6,943 nucleotides of DNA from M55B127 sp035269185 (lineage in GTDB: Bacteria; Bacillota; Halanaerobiia; Halanaerobiales; M55B127). Position numbers and translations under genes: made by a program. Of the stretch, positions 1 through 5,096 are shown one piece after another. Each line of letters opens with the position of its first letter. Position 1 is the first letter of the stretch. The stretch is taken from NCBI GenBank assembly GCA_964430875.1, contig CAYSHP010000101.1, positions 1 to 6,943 on the forward strand. The letters are read 5' to 3'. The notes under the pieces were generated by a model. That model was not told the DNA's origin, made no database searches, and worked only from the letters and a program-made list of their open reading frames with translations.

Positions 1-1
1 T

Positions 2-1369
2 AACCAGGCTTACATAGGAAATATTTTACCTAACGATCTAGAAGATATTGAAACTCCCTGGTATGAAAGTGATAATTTATTAGAAGCTAAAGAAGAAGGC
101 GATTTTGGCGAAATTATGTCAGAAGAAGTTTTCATTCCTTTAGTTAAACATGTAGATGTTTTTGACCTAGTGAAACTAACAAAAGAGTTTTCTACAAAAG
201 GACAAAAATTAGTTGATGAACATCCTATCTTGAAAGATATGGATATTGACTTAGGTGAGGGTGAAGAGCTTTCAGCTGTAGAAAAATTAGTTGAAGCACA
301 CGCTGAACCATTTTATTTAGATGGTGAATTGGTGGGCTGTGTAAAAAGTGCTCATGAGACTGATATTAACTTAAATGCCCATGTAATTTATGAAAATCTA
401 ATTGGTAAAGCTTCTGCAGTTTTAGCAATGAAAAACTTAGAATATAGAAATGATATCGATCTTTCTGAAGTAGACTATATTTTAGAATGTTCTGAAGAAG
501 CTTGTGGAGATATTAACCAACGTGGTGGCGGCAACTTTGCTAAAGCTATTGGTGAAATGGCTGGAGCAACTAATGCAACCGGTTCTGATGTAAGGAGTTT
601 CTGTGCTGCACCTGCTCATGCAATGGTAAATGCAGCTGCTTTAGTAAAATCAGGTGTATATGATAATGTAGCTGTTGTTGCAGGTGGTTCTGTAGCTAAG
701 TTAGGTATGAATGGTAAAGACCATGTTAAAAAAGAAATGCCTATTTTAGAAGATGGTCTTGGTGGATTTGCAATATTAATTTCTAAAAATGATGGAGAAA
801 ATCCTATACTGAGAACTGATATTGTAGGGCGTCACAAAGTAGGAACTGGTTCTTCACCACAGGCAGTTATTAGTTCTTTAGTTACTGATCCTTTAGATGA
901 TAATGATATTAGTATCAAAGATATAGATAAATATTCTGTAGAAATGCAGAATCCTGAAATTACAAAACCAGCTGGTGCCGGTAATGTACCTGAATCTAAT
1001 TACAAGATGATTGCTGCCTTAGGAGTTAAAAGAGGCGACCTAGAAAGAAAAGAACTTATGAATTTTGTTGAAGAGCACGGTATGCCCGGTTTTGCTCCTA
1101 CTCAGGGACATATTCCGTCTGGAGTTCCTTTTGTTGGTCCTGCCGTGAAAATGATTGAAGATGGAGAAATTGAAAATGCTATGATTATTGGTAAGGGTAG
1201 TCTTTTCTTGGGCAGGATGACCAACCTGTTTGACGGTGTTTCTTTTGTAATGGAAAGAAATCAAGGAGAAACCGAAGAAAAATCAGCCGTAAGTGATGAA
1301 GAAATTAAGAGCATGATTGCTGATGCCATGCGCAAAATGGCTGAAAATATGACTGTCGAGTCTAATTGA
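2..1369 (+). CDS. grdC: Glycine/sarcosine/betaine reductase complex protein C, beta subunit (GrdC), 5'-partial
   Basis: GrdC is one half of protein C, the component shared by glycine, sarcosine and betaine reductases. In the known pathway it takes the carboxymethyl group from the selenocysteine of GrdA and holds it as an acetyl thioester, which GrdD converts to acetyl phosphate in the cytoplasm. The frame is open from base 2, giving 455 visible residues. The 38 residues before the first ATG (base 116) read as genuine GrdC sequence (NQAYIGN near the edge, then ETPWY and FGEIM), so that ATG is internal. About 55-60 N-terminal residues probably lie upstream, since the family is roughly 510 residues long. 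The fold is thiolase/FabH-like. The likely acyl-accepting cysteine is in DVRSFCAAPAHAM (TGT at 602-604). Later motifs are VEMQNPEIT and GHIPSGVPFVG, which may match the FabH His/Asn active-site loops (inference). A second cysteine pair lies in ECSEEACGD. The gene ends in TGA, and the grdD ribosome binding site overlaps that stop. Confidence 0.93.
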   Translation, partial: NQAYIGNILPNDLEDIETPWYESDNLLEAKEEGDFGEIMSEEVFIPLVKHVDVFDLVKLTKEFSTKGQKLVDEHPILKDMDIDLGEGEELSAVEKLVEAHAEPFYLDGELVGCVKSAHETDINLNAHVIYENLIGKASAVLAMKNLEYRNDIDLSEVDYILECSEEACGDINQRGGGNFAKAIGEMAGATNATGSDVRSFCAAPAHAMVNAAALVKSGVYDNVAVVAGGSVAKLGMNGKDHVKKEMPILEDGLGGFAILISKNDGENPILRTDIVGRHKVGTGSSPQAVISSLVTDPLDDNDISIKDIDKYSVEMQNPEITKPAGAGNVPESNYKMIAALGVKRGDLERKELMNFVEEHGMPGFAPTQGHIPSGVPFVGPAVKMIEDGEIENAMIIGKGSLFLGRMTNLFDGVSFVMERNQGETEEKSAVSDEEIKSMIADAMRKMAENMTVESN

Positions 1370-1374
1370 GGTGA
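1368..1374 (+). promoter_or_regulatory. Ribosome binding site of grdD, overlapping the grdC stop
   Basis: GAGGTGA begins inside the grdC TGA stop codon and matches the anti-Shine-Dalgarno sequence well. It sits 5-6 bases before the ATG at 1380, which supports that ATG as the grdD start. A GTG at 1371 falls inside the site itself and has no good site of its own. The overlap suggests translational coupling of the two protein C subunits, consistent with an equal-subunit complex. Confidence 0.75.
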
Positions 1375-1379
1375 ATGAT

Positions 1380-2519
1380 ATGGCAGATAAAACAAAAGAA
1401 AAAGTGGCTGGAATTTTTAATGAATTGGCAGATGCAATTGAATCCGGACAGTTTGGTGAAAAAAAGAAGATAGGACTTACTTTACTTGACAGTGAACATG
1501 GTCCTGAAGAGTTACAAAAGGCTGCTGAGATGGCAGAGAAAAATAATAGTGATATAGAAGTTGAAACCATCGGTTGTGATGGTAATAAATGTTCCTGTCT
1601 AGCTGATGCCCATGAAGAGATGGACAATAAGCTAGACACAGGAGAAATTGATGCTTCTGTAACTTTACACTATAATTTTCCTTTCGGAGTATCAACTGTA
1701 GGTAGAGTTATTACTCCTGGTAGAGGAAAAGAGATGTTAATTGCTACCACAACTGGTACTAGTGATACAGACCGGGTAGCTTCTATGTTAAAAAATGCTG
1801 TATATGGTATTGCTACTGCCAAATCTTTAGGTATTGAAGAACCTAAAGTAGGTATTTTAAATGTAGATGGTGCTAGATTAGTTGAAAATAATTTAAGAGA
1901 ATTAAAGGATAATGGTTATGATATTCAATTTGCTACTTCAGTTAGGTCTGATGGCGGAGTAGTAATGCGCGGTAATGACCTATTGATGGGTGTACCTGAT
2001 GTAATGGTTACCGATACTTTAACCGGCAATATGTTAATGAAAGTATTTTCTGCCTATACTACAGGTGGAAAGTATGAAGCATCTGGTTTTGGATATGGCC
2101 CTGGTGTAAGTGCTGAATATGATCAATTAGTTGGCATTATTTCCAGAGCTTCTGGTTCCCCTGTAATCGCTAATGCTATTAAATACATGGCAGAAGTAAG
2201 CAGAGGTAACCTACTTAAGATAACTAAAGAAGAAATGAAAAAGGCAAATAAAGCAGGACTTGCGGATATAATCGAAGAATTAAAAAGTAAGACTGAAACA
2301 AAAGAAGTGGAAGAAGTAGAAATGCCGGAGAAAAAAGTAACTGGTGAAGAAATTGCCGGTATTGATATTTTAGAAATTGAGACTGCTCAGCAAACACTTT
2401 GGAAAGCCGATATTTACGCAGAAACTGGTATGGGTTGTACTGGTCCAGTTGTATTAGTTGCTGAGGAAGATGAAGAAAAAGCCAGAGAAATTCTAAAGGA
2501 AGAAGGCTTTATACACTAA
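1380..2519 (+). CDS. grdD: Glycine/sarcosine/betaine reductase complex protein C, alpha subunit (GrdD)
   Basis: GrdD is the acetyl-phosphate-forming subunit of protein C: it releases the acetyl group held on the complex onto inorganic phosphate. From ATG 1380 it is 379 residues, the normal family length. A GTG at 1371 would add three residues but lies inside the ribosome binding site. Residues 1 to about 300 form a PlsX-like (phosphate acyltransferase) domain, with glycine-rich stretches such as TPGRGKEML, TDTLTGNMLMK and GFGYGPGVS. A charged linker follows (about 301-322, rich in Glu and Lys), then a short C-terminal domain with ETGMGCTGPVVLVAEED. Its cysteine, residue 353 (TGT at 2436-2438), corresponds to the active-site thiol reported as Cys359 in Eubacterium acidaminophilum GrdD; that equivalence is by motif and position, not alignment. 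Three more cysteines lie in GCDGNKCSC (66, 71, 73). The gene follows grdC within 10 bases and precedes the next gene by 2. Confidence 0.94.
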   Translation: MADKTKEKVAGIFNELADAIESGQFGEKKKIGLTLLDSEHGPEELQKAAEMAEKNNSDIEVETIGCDGNKCSCLADAHEEMDNKLDTGEIDASVTLHYNFPFGVSTVGRVITPGRGKEMLIATTTGTSDTDRVASMLKNAVYGIATAKSLGIEEPKVGILNVDGARLVENNLRELKDNGYDIQFATSVRSDGGVVMRGNDLLMGVPDVMVTDTLTGNMLMKVFSAYTTGGKYEASGFGYGPGVSAEYDQLVGIISRASGSPVIANAIKYMAEVSRGNLLKITKEEMKKANKAGLADIIEELKSKTETKEVEEVEMPEKKVTGEEIAGIDILEIETAQQTLWKADIYAETGMGCTGPVVLVAEEDEEKAREILKEEGFIH

Positions 2520-2521
2520 AA

Positions 2522-3673
2522 ATGATCTATTTTAACAATGCAGCGACTACCTATCCCAAACCTGAAGAGGTATATAAAGAGGTTGATAGTTTTTTTAGAA
2601 GTGAAGGCGTCAACCCAGGTAGGTCGCAAGGTGTAAAAACAATGAATATAAATAGAAGAATCTTTAATACAAGGGAGAAGATTGCCCAATTTTTCAGTAT
2701 TAAAGATTCTTCTCGTTTCATTTTTACATCTGGTGCCACAGAGTCTCTTAATTTAGCAATTAAGGGTTTTCTAAAAAAAGGAGATCATGTTGTCTCTACT
2801 AAGTTAGAACATAATTCAGTAATTCGCCCTCTTAATAAGCTGCAAAAAGAGGGTAGGATTACTGTTTCTTATATTAATTTTGATAAAAATAATGGTTTTG
2901 TTGAATTAACTGATTTAAAAAAAGCTGTTAAAGAGAATACTTCTCTTATAATCCTTTCCCATGCTTCTAATGTCATGGGTACTATTAATAACATTTCAAA
3001 AATTACCAGTTTTGCCAAAGAAAACGATATAAAAATTTTAATTGATGCTGCTCAAACAGCCGGAATATTAGATATCAATATAGATGAATTGGGTATTGAT
3101 ATGTTTTCAGTACCTGGCCATAAATCTCTTTTTGGCCCTCCTGGTATTGGGGGTCTATACTTAAAACCTGAAATAGATCTAGATACTCTAATGGAAGGTG
3201 GAACCGGTAGTAATTCTTTAAACACTTATCAACCTAAAATTATGCCAGATAAATATGAAAGTGGTACTTTAAATACCTTGGGTATCATCGGATTGGGAGC
3301 AGGCATAGATTTCATTAATAAAACTGGCCGGACTAATATCTATAAACATGAATTAAAACTAGTGGATAAATTTATTGATGGGCTTAAAAATATTAAAGGG
3401 GTACTTATTTATGGATCTACTAATTTAGATAAAAAAGTAGGTGTAGTAAGTATAAATTTAATGGATTTAAGTGCAAATAGATTTGCTCATTTACTACAAA
3501 ATGATTATAATATATCTGTAAGGGGTGGCCTACATTGTGCTCCACTGCTCCATAAATATATGAATACTGATCAAAAAGGCATGGTCAGATTTAGTTTTAG
3601 CTATTTTAATACCTTAAAAGAAGTTAATGAAGCTTTAAATGTGATTGAGATAATTGCCAAAAAAGAGGGATAA
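2522..3673 (+). CDS. PLP-dependent class V aminotransferase, cysteine desulfurase/selenocysteine lyase-like
   Basis: This is a 383-residue fold-type I PLP enzyme of the NifS/SufS/CsdB superfamily. Visible landmarks are FNNAATTYPKP at the N-terminus, the cofactor-binding TSGATESLNLAI (69-80), His97 in LEHNS, Asp175 in LIDAAQTAG, the Schiff-base lysine Lys201 in VPGHKSLFGPPGIG, and the catalytic-loop cysteine Cys339 in RGGLHCAPLLH. Cysteine, lysine and histidine are all present, so an active cysteine desulfurase or selenocysteine lyase is plausible. The short N-terminus resembles the subfamily usually annotated only as 'cysteine desulfurase family protein' (TIGR01977 type), often seen near selenium genes. 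Its place between grdD and selA, 2 bases from each, suggests that it supplies reduced selenium for selenophosphate synthesis (inference from context). The ribosome binding site is weak (GAAGG at 2502-2506, 15 bases upstream), so translation may depend on grdD. I assign no gene symbol because nifS, sufS and csd imply roles not shown here. Confidence 0.87.
   Translation: MIYFNNAATTYPKPEEVYKEVDSFFRSEGVNPGRSQGVKTMNINRRIFNTREKIAQFFSIKDSSRFIFTSGATESLNLAIKGFLKKGDHVVSTKLEHNSVIRPLNKLQKEGRITVSYINFDKNNGFVELTDLKKAVKENTSLIILSHASNVMGTINNISKITSFAKENDIKILIDAAQTAGILDINIDELGIDMFSVPGHKSLFGPPGIGGLYLKPEIDLDTLMEGGTGSNSLNTYQPKIMPDKYESGTLNTLGIIGLGAGIDFINKTGRTNIYKHELKLVDKFIDGLKNIKGVLIYGSTNLDKKVGVVSINLMDLSANRFAHLLQNDYNISVRGGLHCAPLLHKYMNTDQKGMVRFSFSYFNTLKEVNEALNVIEIIAKKEG
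3665..3670 (+). promoter_or_regulatory. Ribosome binding site of selA
   Basis: GAGGGA lies at the very end of the preceding gene, 5 bases before the ATG at 3676. It supports that start. With only 2 bases between the genes, coupled translation is likely. Confidence 0.65.
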
Positions 3674-3675
3674 AA

Positions 3676-5079
3676 ATGAAAAATGAACTTTTTCGTCAGA
3701 TACCGGCGGTTAATGACTTATTAGAAAGTAAGAGGGGTAAAAAATTAATAAAAAAATATAATCACAATCTGGTCTTAAAAGCTGTTAGAGAAGTTTTGGA
3801 TCAAAAAAGAAATATCATTGCCAAAACTGAAAAACAAGCTTTAAAAGAAATGGATTTGAATTTAAGTATTGATTTTATATTTGAAGATATTGAAGAATAT
3901 ATTCAAAATTATTTAGCTCCAAACTTAGAAAATGTGATAAATGCAACTGGAACAATAGTTCATACTAATTTGGGTAGATCATTATTATCTGAAGAAGCTA
4001 TTCATTCATTAGTAAATGTGGCAAAAAATTATTCTACATTAGAAATAGATAAGAAATCGGGTCAAAGAGGTTCACGCTATAATAATGTTCGAGAATTTTT
4101 AATTGAATTAACTAAAGCAGAAGATGGTTTGGTTGTTAATAATAATGCAGCTGCCGTTCTTTTAATTTTAGATACTTTTGCTAAAGATAAGGAAGTAATA
4201 TTAGCAAGAGGAGAAATGGTTGAAGTCGGTGGTTCATTTAGAATACCAGAAGTTATGGAAAAAAGTGGTGCCAAATTAGTTGAAGTTGGGGCTACCAATA
4301 AAGTATACCAAAAAGATTATGAGCAGAAGATTAATGAAAACACTGGTATGCTTTTAAAAGTTCATACTAGCAATTACAAAGTAATGGGTTTTACTAAAGA
4401 AGTTAAATTAAAGGAGTTAGTTGAATTAGGAGATAAATATAACCTACCTGTTGTTGAAGATTTAGGTAGTGGTATTATAAGAGATTTATCTGATTTAGGT
4501 CTAAAAAATGAACCTACAGTTGCTGATAAAATTACTCGGGGTGCTGACTTAGTTTCATTTAGTGGTGATAAGCTCTTAGGCGGTCCACAAGCCGGTATAA
4601 TAGTAGGTAAAAAGGATTTTATATCAAAGCTTAAGAAAAACCCGCTTACAAGGGCTTTAAGGGTTGATAAATTTACTTTAGCCTCATTGGAAGCCACTTT
4701 AAAAGCATACTTAAAAGAAGAAGACCGAAAAAAATTACCAACTCTAAAAATGATAAGTGAGGATATAAAAGTTATCAAAGAAAAAGCATCAATATTAAAA
4801 GATCATTTAGATAATATTGGTAATGATAAAATATTTACTGAGATTGAGAAAAGTTCTTCAAAAACAGGTGGTGGTGCTTTTCCTGTACAAGAAATACCTA
4901 CTTATGTTATAAAGGTTCAGGTTAAAGGATTTGAATTAAATGATTTATCCTATAATTTGAGGATGAATAATCCTCCAATATTTACAAGATTACATGATGA
5001 TTATATGTTATTTGATTTGCGAACTATAAAAAAGGATGAAATAGACCAGATTGTTGAAGCTTTTAAGAAAATAATTTAA
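3676..5079 (+). CDS. selA: L-seryl-tRNA(Sec) selenium transferase (selenocysteine synthase)
   Basis: SelA is a cytosolic PLP enzyme that converts seryl-tRNA(Sec) to selenocysteyl-tRNA(Sec) using selenophosphate (EC 2.9.1.1). The family normally forms a large ring-shaped oligomer. The gene encodes 467 residues, close to the E. coli length of about 463, and appears complete. Residues 1 to about 85 form the N-terminal tRNA-binding region, with RQIPAVNDLL near the start. The PLP domain opens with NATGTIVHTNLGRSLLSEEA (89-108). It continues with NNNAAAVLL (155-163), RGEMVEVGGSFRIPEVM (178-194), the cofactor aspartate Asp262 in VEDLGSG, and the Schiff-base lysine Lys299 in SFSGDKLLGGPQAG. A C-terminal domain includes KTGGGAFPVQEIPT (396-409). 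All expected key residues are intact. It lies 2 bases after the desulfurase-like gene and 17 before selB, the common selA-selB order. The C-terminal end, with IFTRLHDDYMLFDLRT, is typical of the family. Confidence 0.97.
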   Translation: MKNELFRQIPAVNDLLESKRGKKLIKKYNHNLVLKAVREVLDQKRNIIAKTEKQALKEMDLNLSIDFIFEDIEEYIQNYLAPNLENVINATGTIVHTNLGRSLLSEEAIHSLVNVAKNYSTLEIDKKSGQRGSRYNNVREFLIELTKAEDGLVVNNNAAAVLLILDTFAKDKEVILARGEMVEVGGSFRIPEVMEKSGAKLVEVGATNKVYQKDYEQKINENTGMLLKVHTSNYKVMGFTKEVKLKELVELGDKYNLPVVEDLGSGIIRDLSDLGLKNEPTVADKITRGADLVSFSGDKLLGGPQAGIIVGKKDFISKLKKNPLTRALRVDKFTLASLEATLKAYLKEEDRKKLPTLKMISEDIKVIKEKASILKDHLDNIGNDKIFTEIEKSSSKTGGGAFPVQEIPTYVIKVQVKGFELNDLSYNLRMNNPPIFTRLHDDYMLFDLRTIKKDEIDQIVEAFKKII

Positions 5080-5082
5080 ACC

Positions 5083-5090
5083 AGGAGGAA
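5083..5090 (+). promoter_or_regulatory. Ribosome binding site of selB
   Basis: AGGAGGAA lies in the 17-base gap after selA, 6 bases before the ATG at 5097. It is the strongest ribosome binding site in the window and fixes the selB start. It also suggests that selB can be translated independently of selA. Confidence 0.85.
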
Positions 5091-5096
5091 ATTTCT

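Noticed and set aside
1398..1425. Possible SECIS-like hairpin after the grdC TGA (an A-run and a T-run flanking GTGGCTGGAA)
   Set aside because: The stem would be only five A-U pairs and the sequence codes normally for GrdD. grdC already ends where the family ends, and a second TGA follows two codons later.
2517..2524. Possible promoter or operon boundary between the grd and sel blocks
   Set aside because: Only two bases separate the genes, and no hairpin with a T-run was seen at the end of grdD. An internal promoter within grdD coding sequence cannot be excluded but is not visible as a clear -35/-10 pair.
2522..3673. Naming the PLP enzyme nifS, iscS or sufS
   Set aside because: The superfamily is clear, but the short N-terminus and selenium-gene context do not match these housekeeping Fe-S enzymes, and no scaffold gene (iscU or sufU) is adjacent.
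1040..4778. Several minus-strand open frames opposite grdC, grdD, the desulfurase-like gene and selA (for example 1283-1639 and 4374-4778)
   Set aside because: They lie entirely inside strongly supported plus-strand genes, show no recognisable domain, have Ser/Phe/Leu-rich compositions typical of reverse-complement shadows of AT-rich genes, and lack convincing ribosome binding sites.
5080..5096. Possible regulatory element in the selA-selB gap
   Set aside because: The gap is only 17 bases and is fully explained by the AGGAGG ribosome binding site and its spacer. No inverted repeat or terminator is present.
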